The position numbers and the translations under genes are program-made. Shown here piece after piece: positions 16,659 to 25,470 of a stretch of DNA of 26,011 nucleotides (positions are counted from its first letter, which is position 1; every line of letters starts with the position of its first letter). This DNA comes from a virus. The notes beneath the pieces are model-generated. The model had not been told where the DNA came from. It was given only the letters and a program-made list of their open reading frames with translations, and did no database searches. Location: positions 1 to 26,011 of the IMG/VR virus record IMGVR_UViG_3300025132_000253. One strand, written 5' to 3'.

Positions 16659-17633
16659 TTATTCCCGTTCAAGTATTTTATTATCAGAAAGAAGACCAGT
16701 TGCTGCAATGCTTCCTAATAATCCAGCTGCAATTTTACCTTTACTGCCCATTTTAGAAAGACCTTGTATAGCTCTTTGCGTTATTGTAGGCTTACCAATA
16801 CCTCTAGATATTACTTGATCAATAGCACTTCTGCTACCTTTAACTGCTCTTTGTAAATCTGGATTATTATTTAATGCTATTCTTTGTGCTTGTTTTGCAG
16901 CTTCTCTTTTTTTAGCAACTTCTTTAACAGCGTCTTTATATTTATTAGTTCTTCTATCGCCAACAGCATCTTTTGCAATTTCTTGTGGACTTCTTCGTTT
17001 AATAACTCTTTTTCCGTTTTCAGTTACTGCTTTAAATCCTTGTGCTCTTAAATCTCTCATTGCTTCAATATTAGGTTTTGCAGGATTTATTCTACTATAT
17101 AATCTTTCAGCAGCAATAGCTCCACCAGTTCCAATAGCTAAATCTTTAGCAATATCACCAACACCAATACCAGTATTTTCTCTTGGTATAATAGCATTAT
17201 TTAAAGCATAATCATATAAATCAGGGTTTTCTTTTAATGTGTTTCTAATTTTTTTCTCACTAAAACCAGATTCAGTCATAGCTGCTATTTGATTAGCAAG
17301 ATTCATATCATACATTTGTTTTCCCATTTGATATTTTTCTTGGAATACCATAGGGTCTATGCCTCTATTAGAAGGCATATTAGCACTAAGTTCGTTCCAC
17401 AAATCAAATGGATCAGAAAAAGGCGTAGCTGCTTTAATTGCATCTATATTAACAGTATTGTCTGAGTTAAGCATTCTTGTTATAGGTAATGCTTGTTGTT
17501 GTATACGTTGATTAAAATTTATATTGGCATTGTTTACTTGCCTATCAGCACCTATTTGTGCGTTTCTATCTCTATCTAAAGCTTGTGCTAAAGGTGCATA
17601 AGCTGCCATTACTTGTTCTGCTCTTATTGACAT
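16659..17633 (-). CDS. Putative internal virion / ejection protein (324 aa)
   Basis: An unrecognised protein directly before the giant gene. The N-terminal 90 residues are Gln/Asn/Ala-rich and helical. Near residues 155-180 is a Gly/Ala segment (GVGDIAKDLAIGTGGAIAAE) and at the C-terminus another (GKIAAGLLGSIAATGLLS), both able to enter membranes. Between them is a strongly basic helical region (residues 200-260). Such mixed basic and membrane-active make-up is common in phage internal proteins that form a DNA-delivery channel. It is in the same frame as the giant gene, separated only by TAA and one codon before GTG. Confidence 0.6.
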   Translation of the reverse strand: MSIRAEQVMAAYAPLAQALDRDRNAQIGADRQVNNANINFNQRIQQQALPITRMLNSDNTVNIDAIKAATPFSDPFDLWNELSANMPSNRGIDPMVFQEKYQMGKQMYDMNLANQIAAMTESGFSEKKIRNTLKENPDLYDYALNNAIIPRENTGIGVGDIAKDLAIGTGGAIAAERLYSRINPAKPNIEAMRDLRAQGFKAVTENGKRVIKRRSPQEIAKDAVGDRRTNKYKDAVKEVAKKREAAKQAQRIALNNNPDLQRAVKGSRSAIDQVISRGIGKPTITQRAIQGLSKMGSKGKIAAGLLGSIAATGLLSDNKILERE

Positions 17634-17637
17634 AATA

Positions 17638-18285
17638 TTAATTCCTAAACTTGTTAAATAAAGCCATTACACCTTTACCAGTCCCAGCAAGACCACCAGT
17701 AGTTAGTCCACTAACTTGCATTTGACCAAATTCATCTCTTGTCATTCCATCCATACCAGGCATTATTCCTTGTTTGTATAAAGCTCTTGGGTCTGCATTA
17801 GAATTTTTAAATTCTTCTAAATTTTTATTATATTCTTCTTCGTTAACCTGATAATCAGGTTGAGCATTAGGGTCAGTATAAGGATTTGCTTGAGGTTCGT
17901 TATAAAGCCCTCTGTCTTTTAATGCTTGTCTATAATTTACTTTATATTCATTGCCAATATCTTGACCAAACCCTTTAAGTTGATCCCAAATACTACCCAT
18001 TTTTTTACTAGCTCCACCAAACATAGGAGTATTTACTTCTTGTAAGCTTGACATACCCATATTTCCTTGCTGTGTTCTTATATTAGGATTAAAAGATGGG
18101 TCTTTCATTAAAGCATGTATATCCATATTTGGTTTTATTTCATTAGGTTTTTCATAACCACCAGAAGCTAAAGCATTATCATCAAAAGTTGGAGTAGTAG
18201 GATTAGTTGGAGGAGTTGGATTCTCAGGCATTCCAGAACCTTTCATCATATTAAACAAACCACCTAAACTTCCAAACTTAAACAC
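17638..18285 (-). CDS. Pro/Asn-rich virion-block protein (215 aa)
   Basis: It starts at GTG in a TAGTG overlap with the previous stop. The N-terminus has a short hydrophobic Phe/Gly/Met stretch, then a Pro/Thr/Asn-rich low-complexity region (residues 18-75). A helical middle and a Gly-rich end (GLTTGGLAGTGKGVM) follow. No enzyme motif is present. Neighbours and composition point to a small internal or ejection protein. I do not recognise a family. Confidence 0.6.
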   Translation of the reverse strand: MFKFGSLGGLFNMMKGSGMPENPTPPTNPTTPTFDDNALASGGYEKPNEIKPNMDIHALMKDPSFNPNIRTQQGNMGMSSLQEVNTPMFGGASKKMGSIWDQLKGFGQDIGNEYKVNYRQALKDRGLYNEPQANPYTDPNAQPDYQVNEEEYNKNLEEFKNSNADPRALYKQGIMPGMDGMTRDEFGQMQVSGLTTGGLAGTGKGVMALFNKFRN

Positions 18286-18815
18286 TAACTAAAAACCCTT
18301 CCTAAAAGACCCATTCCTGTTTTACCTAAAGCGTCTATACCCGCTCCAATTGTGCCTAATCCTTCTTGCCCCATCATTCCTTGACCTATGCCCATCATAG
18401 CTCCAGCTTGTCCTAGTCTAGCTTGCATTGCGTTTTGTCTTCCAGCTTGCATTTGTCTTGCTATGTTGCTGTCTATATCAGATTGTAACCTAGCTGCGTT
18501 GCCAAGACCTCCTTGAAAACTTTGATAAGCCTTATTAACGCCACTCTGTTTTAATCTGTTCTTAATAGCATTAGCTTGACTACCTCCCATACCCATCATC
18601 ATAGCATCTTGTACGCCTTGGTTCCCAGCTTGTGTTGCTAAATCCATAGCTCCACCAGAATACTGATTAAAATTAGTCATTCTATCTATAAGACCTTGAG
18701 AGCCTGAAAATGTACTTCTTAAATTTGATTCGGAAGGTTGTGCCATTTTAGCAACGTCACCCATTGCTTTATGTCCTCGATACATACCATATGCACCTGC
18801 TAATAATCCTAGCAT
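18285..18815 (-). CDS. Gly/Met/Ala/Gln-rich putative pilot protein (176 aa)
   Basis: A low-complexity protein rich in Gly, Met, Ala and Gln, with a hydrophobic start (MLGLLAGAYGMY) and a Gly/Met-rich C-terminal third (AGAMMGIGQGMMG). This composition is typical of podovirus DNA-transfer proteins such as P22 gp7 or T7 gp14 types, which leave the virion and insert in the host envelope; sequence homology is not claimed. It is the first of three such genes that precede the giant protein. AGGAGA (18822-18827 on the minus strand) lies 6 nt before the ATG, one of the best ribosome sites in the block, so high expression is likely. Confidence 0.65.
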   Translation of the reverse strand: MLGLLAGAYGMYRGHKAMGDVAKMAQPSESNLRSTFSGSQGLIDRMTNFNQYSGGAMDLATQAGNQGVQDAMMMGMGGSQANAIKNRLKQSGVNKAYQSFQGGLGNAARLQSDIDSNIARQMQAGRQNAMQARLGQAGAMMGIGQGMMGQEGLGTIGAGIDALGKTGMGLLGRVFS

Positions 18816-18889
18816 ATTATATCTCCTAAGAATGGTTTTTTACCTTGCAATTTACGAAGGTATAGTCTATTTACAAATAGTTTTTTCAT
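18809..18889 (-). CDS. Candidate 26-aa basic micro-protein
   Basis: An ORF of 26 codons beginning MKKLFVNRLY and ending GDIIC. It fills the only sizeable gap in the virion block. Its ATG overlaps the previous stop as TAATG, the same junction type used by its neighbours, and its stop lies 7 nt inside the next gene. It has seven Lys/Arg and no acidic residue except one Asp. It may be a real small protein, or a leader that carries ribosomes to the next gene. Evidence is only positional. Confidence 0.45.
   Translation of the reverse strand: MKKLFVNRLYLRKLQGKKPFLGDIIC
18822..18827 (-). promoter_or_regulatory. Strong Shine-Dalgarno for the pilot-like gene
   Basis: AGGAGA on the minus strand, 6 nt before ATG 18815. 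It lies within the micro-ORF at 18809-18889. Confidence 0.75.
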
Positions 18890-19392
18890 TATACTGCAGT
18901 CCATTGATATTGGTCTTTTGTGCTTTGTTGTGTAATGTTCCAAGTAGTATTGTATGTATTATTTAACCAATCAAAACCACCTTCATAATCTACAGCATTG
19001 CTAGAATTGCCAAGTATTTTACTATAATAAGTCCCAGGATTTGCTTCTGCTATATTCCAAACATATGGTGTTAATTCTGCTCCTGATGCATTAATATTAA
19101 CATCTAAACTTGATAATACTTTTTCACCAGAAGATGTACCTCCCATATATTCCCCAACATCACCTTTTACTTTTATCCAAAATTGACCTCTACCCTCACT
19201 TGCATTGCCTGGCGTTTGTGTATTATTCAATGCAACACTACTACCAATTTTAAAGCTAGCCCACATCGCAGTATTTTCTTCATCTCCTTCTCCACAATCA
19301 TCGTCTAATTTTACTTCACTGCCTGCACTAATATTAGAAGTAATCAAACCTAGCTTGCCTAAAGATAAATCAGATGGTGTACATAATGCCAC
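18889..19392 (-). CDS. Hypothetical virion-block protein (167 aa)
   Basis: A 167-aa Asn/Ser/Thr/Gly-rich protein starting at GTG in a TAGTG overlap. It looks beta-rich with many Trp and Tyr residues (FWIKVKGDVGEYMGG, YVWNIAEANPGTYYSKIL). It contains an acidic Asp/Glu/Gly loop near residues 30-42 and two Cys residues. The composition is like phage fibre tips or head and tail decoration domains. It follows the fibre gene, so a fibre accessory, head decoration or receptor-binding part is possible. No family recognised. Confidence 0.6.
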   Translation of the reverse strand: MALCTPSDLSLGKLGLITSNISAGSEVKLDDDCGEGDEENTAMWASFKIGSSVALNNTQTPGNASEGRGQFWIKVKGDVGEYMGGTSSGEKVLSSLDVNINASGAELTPYVWNIAEANPGTYYSKILGNSSNAVDYEGGFDWLNNTYNTTWNITQQSTKDQYQWTAV

Positions 19393-19637
19393 TAAAGAGC
19401 CTCTGCATCTGTTTTAAGCAGTTGCCAATCTTCTTTTTCTTTTGTTAGCTCAGCAATTCTTTGTGTTAATAAATCTATTTCTGATTGTATTGCACTAGAA
19501 CTAGGACATTGTGTTTTGCTATCGTCAAGCTCTGCTCCAGTATTTTGATCATATACTTTTTTTGTTATCCAGATTACATCATTTTCTTTTGATAATGAAA
19601 CTTTGCTAGCTGTTTTAGAGTCTTTATATCCTATCAT
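19392..19637 (-). CDS. Small coiled-coil protein after the fibre gene
   Basis: An 81-aa protein. The first half is beta-like (KVSLSKENDVIWITKKVYD) and the second half is a clear heptad-type helix (IQSEIDLLTQRIAELTKEK). It starts 1 nt after the fibre stop. Its size and place fit a small fibre-attachment or assembly protein. No family recognised. Confidence 0.6.
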   Translation of the reverse strand: MIGYKDSKTASKVSLSKENDVIWITKKVYDQNTGAELDDSKTQCPSSSAIQSEIDLLTQRIAELTKEKEDWQLLKTDAEAL

Positions 19638-19638
19638 A

Positions 19639-21822
19639 TTAAATCCATTTCCTTGCTTTTTGTAAAGCTTTTATTTGTCTTTGTTGTTCTTGTATTGCTT
19701 TTACTAATACGGGTACTACTTTAGCATAATCCACAGTTAAAAACGATTTATCTTCATTTAACCCTTCTCGTTCTTTCACTAATTCTGGAATAACTTTTTC
19801 TACCTCTTGAGCTATAAATCCTACATCATGAGTGTTATTATGTTTTCTATCCCAATCAAAATCAACAGCTCTTAATTTTAAAATATCTGATAAGCCGTAT
19901 TTAGTATCAACAATATTTCTTTTTAATTTTCTATCTGAACCAATAGATGTTGAATAAGCTATAACATCTTGGTCGCAATGAACATTGCCATTGCTTTTAA
20001 CTCTCATTCTTTCTACTACAGCACTACCACTATACGTTGAAAATTTTAACTCATAACTACTTTCTGATATAGTTGCATTGCCATTAGCCCATGTAAAGCC
20101 ATAACCAGCAGACATATATTGCCAGCTATCCCAAACTGTAAAATTTTGAGGATTTTGACTAGTGTGTCCTATTGTAAGCTTCCCAGGTATATATAGGTTA
20201 CCATTACCTTGTAAATTCATTATTGTTGTGTCATCATATCTTTTCCATACTTGACAATAATTACTACTATTGGCACCTGCTCTTACATAAACACCGTAAC
20301 CGTTACTAGCAACATTGTAAATATCTAAAACAGAATTTGCAGATAAAGTGTTGCTGCTACTTTGAATTATTTTACTAGTTGTTCCACTAAAAGATAAATT
20401 CCCGCTAGTAACTGTTAGCTCACCAAAAGAAGTATTATCATAAGCCATAAATGAACCAGTGTTAGCAAAAGCCATTGATCCTAATTCTCTTTTACCGATT
20501 ACATTGCTTCCATTTATCATAACAGCAGTTGCTTCAGAAGACTGGTCACTTAAACTGCTAAGTGTCAATCCTGTAAAAGTTGGTGCATTACTTGTCCCTA
20601 TGCTTTGCCCTATAGAAACAGTAACCTTATCTGTGCTACCAACTACTGTGCTTACACCTGTTCCACCTTCTATGTCAAGCGTATTACCATGAGCTATAGT
20701 TTGATTGCTTCCACTATCTGCAGTTAATGTAAATGTAGTAAGTTGATTTGTATTAGTGTCAGTATTAAGAGCATTTAAAGTTATAGTGTGTACATTATTA
20801 CTAGTACTTACTGAACCTGTACCATAGCTTCCTTCTTGCGTAACAATTTTTATTATTTGTGCGTCACTTACTTCAATATCAGGAAATAAATTAAAATCAG
20901 ACATAAAGCTACCTGTAGATTTAATAGCTGCTGTATGCTGTGTTACACTACTTTCTGATATTCTAGCATCTACAAACGTACCTTGATTTATTTTACTTGT
21001 AGCTAATGCTGGTATTTGACTTGCTTGTAATCCACTTATATCTGAAACTACAAATGCAGTATTAACAAAAGCAGTTCCATTGTGTCTTAAATAATGACCA
21101 GCAGAAGGACTAGAAGTAGCCATATCGGTTAAAGTATTTGTACTAGCACTGGATATATACTGTCCAAGGTTAAGCATTGTTTCTAGCTGACTTAATGTTA
21201 TTTCTTCTACATTACCAGTACCAGCTGTATCTCTACCTAAAAATGTATCAGTATTAATTTGTTGAAGCTTGGCATAAGTTACAGCATTATTAGTTATTTC
21301 TGCTGTATTTACAGCGTTATCAGCCATCATAGAGTTTTCTACTGCATTAGTAGCTATTGTAGCGTTTATTGTAGCAGAGCCACTACCACCAGTAATGTCT
21401 CCAGTAAAACTAAAATCCGTAGCATTATCATCTACATATTTTTTAGTAGCTAAATGTAAATCATTACTGGGGGCAACACTTGTTGGTGCAGCAGTAAATG
21501 GAACAGTTCCATCAGGTTTAATATAAGTTTCAGTAGAGCTAAAATTTATAGTTTCATCTTGCCCAGCATCATTGTTATCAGAAAACAATAACTCACGCTT
21601 AGCCCAACCATCACCAAACTTACCTTCAATAAAATATTTAGTACGATCTACGTCTTTAAATAATCTTATGTCACCATCTTTACCAGACGCACCGTCTCTG
21701 CTTTCTACTCCAGATTTATTATTTACTGCCTTTATTATATCATTAATATCATCGTACACCTGAGACCAAGCACGTTCATTCGATGATACCGATGGAGCTC
21801 TTTTAGATTTTAAATCAGACAT
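19639..21822 (-). CDS. Tail fibre/spike with C-terminal S74 self-cleaving chaperone
   Basis: A 727-aa protein. The N-terminus (1-110) probably attaches to the tail; a GASGKDGDI segment is a short collagen-like trace. Then come beta-rich repeats with patterns such as NAVENSMMADNAVNTAEITNNAV (given here only as a region, about residues 155-190) and Ser/Thr/Asn-rich shaft. The C-terminal 99 residues are the intramolecular chaperone of endosialidase (peptidase S74): SDRKLKRNI starting at Ser629, the expected self-cleavage site, then LRAVDFDW, VGFIAQEVEKVIPELV and a final helix. The chaperone trimerises the fibre and is then cut off. It starts in a TAATG overlap with the 1079-aa gene. Confidence 0.85.
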   Translation of the reverse strand: MSDLKSKRAPSVSSNERAWSQVYDDINDIIKAVNNKSGVESRDGASGKDGDIRLFKDVDRTKYFIEGKFGDGWAKRELLFSDNNDAGQDETINFSSTETYIKPDGTVPFTAAPTSVAPSNDLHLATKKYVDDNATDFSFTGDITGGSGSATINATIATNAVENSMMADNAVNTAEITNNAVTYAKLQQINTDTFLGRDTAGTGNVEEITLSQLETMLNLGQYISSASTNTLTDMATSSPSAGHYLRHNGTAFVNTAFVVSDISGLQASQIPALATSKINQGTFVDARISESSVTQHTAAIKSTGSFMSDFNLFPDIEVSDAQIIKIVTQEGSYGTGSVSTSNNVHTITLNALNTDTNTNQLTTFTLTADSGSNQTIAHGNTLDIEGGTGVSTVVGSTDKVTVSIGQSIGTSNAPTFTGLTLSSLSDQSSEATAVMINGSNVIGKRELGSMAFANTGSFMAYDNTSFGELTVTSGNLSFSGTTSKIIQSSSNTLSANSVLDIYNVASNGYGVYVRAGANSSNYCQVWKRYDDTTIMNLQGNGNLYIPGKLTIGHTSQNPQNFTVWDSWQYMSAGYGFTWANGNATISESSYELKFSTYSGSAVVERMRVKSNGNVHCDQDVIAYSTSIGSDRKLKRNIVDTKYGLSDILKLRAVDFDWDRKHNNTHDVGFIAQEVEKVIPELVKEREGLNEDKSFLTVDYAKVVPVLVKAIQEQQRQIKALQKARKWI

Positions 21823-24800
21823 TATCTAGGGCTTCGTTTTGTTCTAAATAATATCCCTACAGCACCGCATTCATCTCCAGCAGTATTAGAGTCTAACCTT
21901 ACCTTGAGATTTGTTGCTTTTTGATTAACATCCATTCTATAAGTACCTCTAACTTGAGTATTAGATACTTGACTTCCAGCAGAAGGTTTGCTGCTATTTA
22001 TAGTATAATTAGCTTTAATCCTAGAAGGTAACAATATTTTTTTAATACTTTTTTGCTGAGTATCGTTACCCATTGTTAAATCTTTAGATACCCAAGTCCA
22101 TTGTCTTTTAGTGCTAGCGTGTCCTAAAAATTGAATAATAGATGTTCCATTACTTACATTTATAGTATTATCATCTAACGTATAAGAACCTTTAGGTTGT
22201 GCTGTACCTTCAGTGTCTCCAAATGATAGCAAATCCCATCTTTTTCTTGGTATGTTCCATGCCCAGGCATAAAAATTATTACCTGTTTTAAACGTAAAAT
22301 ATACGCTTCTACGCTTAGCATCATACATAGCCCTAGTATAGTAAGAGGTATCCCTGTTTTGCCAAGAATATGTAGAGTCACCTCTTACTATAGCTTCGCC
22401 TATTGGTTCTGCTGATTGTCCATTATGCTGATATATATTATTGTTATCAGCAAAAAATAAACCAAAGTCAGTAGAAACAATGGCATCATCATTTAGGCAG
22501 CCAACGCCTTCGAAGATATCCTCGATATATAAATCATTACCACCACGTATTCTATAAGTATTTGACTTATCAAATGCAAATACTCTTCCAGCAAAACTTA
22601 TTAATGCTGTAGGAACTGTAGGTAGTTTAATAAAATCTACCACCCAATCAAACACATCAAACTTTCCAACCTTAGATACAAAGATATAGGTGCTTGCGTC
22701 ATCGATATAACCTTCGTGAGCACAGTTGCCTATGTAATGTTGATTATTTAGTTGAGTTGATAGTGAGTAATTGGGTAGTGTAGCTTCTATACTTTCAGGT
22801 AGTCCAGATTCTGCTTCATACGAAGCTCCTTTTGTACCTGTGTCAATTATTGTTTGAGTTTTTCCAGATGTTCCAGAATCAGCCCATCCTGATGCAAATG
22901 TTAAAAATTTGACAAGCCTGTATACTGACACAGGTGCAGTAGCACTAGAAGCTGATGACTCAGCTCTATAAATTTTTATTCCAGAAGCTCTGTCAGGTAT
23001 TTGAAATTTATCATTAATGGTTATAGCTATACTTGTATTAGTAGTTGTTCCTGCATCTATAACAGTTTCTAAAGAAGGATTAGATTCTTGATATCCATCA
23101 TACATCATACTAATTTTATAAAAATATGTATATCCATTCTGAAGTTCTGACGTAGTGCTTGAAACATCGCTAGCTGCTAAACTTATTAAACTATTATCTT
23201 TAAAAAATACCCAACTACTTGCACTTGTAAATGTTTTTGGAAGCTTATCCATTCCAGATGTTCCTGATTGTCTTAACAATACAAAGTTTGTACCATCTGC
23301 TGAATAAGTACTTCCTGTTGATGCAGTGCTTGAAACATATCCAAAATGAACATTAACACCTAATCTATTTATTTGACCAGATGGTGCAACATCGTATAGT
23401 ATTTCTTGGGTAGGCCCTGTAGCATTGTTTGCAACTAAATGACGAACGTTGTAGGGGCTACTACTACCATCAGAAGAAGTCCAACTTGTAGCTAGATCAA
23501 CAGATAGCTTTTGTACAGCATCTCCTTTTGTTAAATATATTTCACTAGGATTTGTACTAAGACTATCTACTCCAATACTAGTTATATCACAAGTAGTGAA
23601 AGCCTGGATTCCTTGTTCAAAATTAGTTGCAGTTCCATTAGCATTATTAGGATGATATACATTTGTTATTGGAACAAAATCTCCACCAGAATTATTTGTT
23701 CCAGCACTATGGTTATTTTTAATTCTATGCAAAGCTAAGGTTATAGGTTTAGTTACAGATTCAACTTTAGCAAGATTATCCGCACCTGTTATATCATCTC
23801 CATCTCTGTTAAGCCATCTTACAGCATAATAATCCCCAGCTCCGCCTTCTGTATTCCCACTGTTTTCATACCTAGCTAGCCAATATATAGCAGCATTATC
23901 GTTAGTTTTTAAAAGACTCCTGGGGAATGTTTCTTGAATACTATTAGTAGTAGGATTTATATCATTTGCATCAAAAGCACCAAAGCTATCTTGCTCAAAT
24001 TCAACCCAAGTTCCAACAGTATCTTTATCGCCTCCTTGCATATTAGGCATCATATTTGTAGGAGTTACTGTAGCACTACTACCACTATCTGTAATTTTAA
24101 ATAACAACTTAACACCAGAATCTGTATTTCCAGTAGCAGGTCTTTTAGTATCGTAATGGCAAGCAAGCCATATAGTGCTTCCTGTGCTTGTATATTCTAT
24201 ATCTGTATAATTACTTCCTGAAGGCCCAGCGTAAGTTCCTAAAGTATAAGTTACTGCTTTTGTGCTTAAATCTGATGTTGCAACTTTGTAAACTATTCCA
24301 TCCCCAACTTTATCTAAAACAAATAAATTTCCACTACCATCAGTACAAATTGATCTTAAATTTGAAAACGTTCCTAATATAGAAGTAGATACAGCACTTC
24401 CTCCGCTAGCATCATTAGAGCCATCAAGTTTCCATATTTGAGTACCACCAAGCTCTATTCCATATATATGACCATCGCTTCCACCTTTAACTACTTTATA
24501 CATAAAAGGAACAGATGAAGGATACTTTACTTCAGCATCTTCAACTATAAGTTTTTTTGCACTTTGAGTCAAACCTTTATGATTAGTATAGCCAGCCCAT
24601 TTAGGTTTATTGGTAAGTCCTAACCCCACATGAACTTCTTTATTATTATTTTCCATAGCAACATTATCAAGAGGAGTATCTTGAAATGTTATTCCATTGT
24701 TTACAGAAAAAGGAGTAGAACTTGGGTCTAGTATTGGATTTGTGTTTTGAGCATCTTGTATAAAATGAAGTTTGTTTGTATCGTCTTCCCAAGCTACAAC

Positions 24801-25061
24801 ATCTTCACTTATGTTTCCAGAGCTATCAGCTCTTTTAATTACTGTAGCTTTATCTATGTCTACAGTAGCAGTAGAACCACTAGAGCTTCCATTTTTTGAG
24901 GTTTTAGTTACATTAATAGGTGCTCCTTGTAAAGCACCATCTTTGTGAACACAATCAAGGTTTATAGAAAAACTGGCAGACTGCTCAGGTGTATCCGTAG
25001 CATCAGGAGTGGTAACTGTACCATTCTGAAATTTATTTATCTCAAGCAGTTGTTTTGCCAT
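21822..25061 (-). CDS. Large tail protein, beta-propeller-like (1079 aa)
   Basis: A large beta-rich, Ser/Thr/Asn/Gly-rich protein. The first 500 residues hold repeated short strand patterns (GTQIWKLDGSND, GNLFVLDKVGDGIVYKV), as in propellers. Around 790-900 is a stretch with FDVFDWV, ALISFAGRVFAFD, GCLNDDAIVSTDFGLFFAD and IYQHNG, a layout I know from phage tail-tube/nozzle or receptor-complex proteins. A basic C-terminus ends RTKRSPR. It precedes the fibre gene with a TAATG overlap, so it is probably the tail part that carries the fibre. Exact role (nozzle, hub or appendage) is not decided. Confidence 0.65.
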   Translation of the reverse strand: MAKQLLEINKFQNGTVTTPDATDTPEQSASFSINLDCVHKDGALQGAPINVTKTSKNGSSSGSTATVDIDKATVIKRADSSGNISEDVVAWEDDTNKLHFIQDAQNTNPILDPSSTPFSVNNGITFQDTPLDNVAMENNNKEVHVGLGLTNKPKWAGYTNHKGLTQSAKKLIVEDAEVKYPSSVPFMYKVVKGGSDGHIYGIELGGTQIWKLDGSNDASGGSAVSTSILGTFSNLRSICTDGSGNLFVLDKVGDGIVYKVATSDLSTKAVTYTLGTYAGPSGSNYTDIEYTSTGSTIWLACHYDTKRPATGNTDSGVKLLFKITDSGSSATVTPTNMMPNMQGGDKDTVGTWVEFEQDSFGAFDANDINPTTNSIQETFPRSLLKTNDNAAIYWLARYENSGNTEGGAGDYYAVRWLNRDGDDITGADNLAKVESVTKPITLALHRIKNNHSAGTNNSGGDFVPITNVYHPNNANGTATNFEQGIQAFTTCDITSIGVDSLSTNPSEIYLTKGDAVQKLSVDLATSWTSSDGSSSPYNVRHLVANNATGPTQEILYDVAPSGQINRLGVNVHFGYVSSTASTGSTYSADGTNFVLLRQSGTSGMDKLPKTFTSASSWVFFKDNSLISLAASDVSSTTSELQNGYTYFYKISMMYDGYQESNPSLETVIDAGTTTNTSIAITINDKFQIPDRASGIKIYRAESSASSATAPVSVYRLVKFLTFASGWADSGTSGKTQTIIDTGTKGASYEAESGLPESIEATLPNYSLSTQLNNQHYIGNCAHEGYIDDASTYIFVSKVGKFDVFDWVVDFIKLPTVPTALISFAGRVFAFDKSNTYRIRGGNDLYIEDIFEGVGCLNDDAIVSTDFGLFFADNNNIYQHNGQSAEPIGEAIVRGDSTYSWQNRDTSYYTRAMYDAKRRSVYFTFKTGNNFYAWAWNIPRKRWDLLSFGDTEGTAQPKGSYTLDDNTINVSNGTSIIQFLGHASTKRQWTWVSKDLTMGNDTQQKSIKKILLPSRIKANYTINSSKPSAGSQVSNTQVRGTYRMDVNQKATNLKVRLDSNTAGDECGAVGILFRTKRSPR

Positions 25062-25468
25062 TATAATATACCTTCTCTTAATTGCCTAATTAATAATTCT
25101 AAATCTTCGCTTGTAAATTGTCCTTTTAATGGAGATTTTCTTTTAGCAAGTGGGCCCAATCCTTCTAAATTAGGTTTGCTTTCAAATCGAGATAATTTAA
25201 AAGGCATATTTCCTTTTAATCCAGTTTTATCTTTGATCCACCTGTCTAAATAAAGCTTGTATTTTTTATTAAAATCAGCATTCACATTCCATTGTCTAGT
25301 ATTTAGTTTATATATATCTTTAACTTTTTGAGCAGTTTCAGGACTATCAAAAGCTTTTTGCACATTAGACTTAACATATTTTTGATTCCAGACTCTAGCT
25401 GCAACAGCTCTTGAAGCTCTTGGGTTTCTAGCTAAAGCTCGTGCTATATATGCTGCCTTACTAATCAT
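25061..25468 (-). CDS. Small basic hypothetical protein (135 aa)
   Basis: A strongly basic, helical protein starting with an Ala/Arg-rich helix (YIARALARNPRASRAVAARVW). AGAGGG lies 6 nt before the ATG, and the stop overlaps the next start as TAATG. It may be a small virion or DNA-binding protein; no family recognised. Confidence 0.65.
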   Translation of the reverse strand: MISKAAYIARALARNPRASRAVAARVWNQKYVKSNVQKAFDSPETAQKVKDIYKLNTRQWNVNADFNKKYKLYLDRWIKDKTGLKGNMPFKLSRFESKPNLEGLGPLAKRKSPLKGQFTSEDLELLIRQLREGIL

Positions 25469-25470
25469 TT

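Noticed and set aside
21000-21400. Short Ala/Asn/Ile repeats in the fibre as a nucleotide repeat array
   Set aside because: The repeats are only at protein level and normal for fibre shafts; the DNA copies are divergent.
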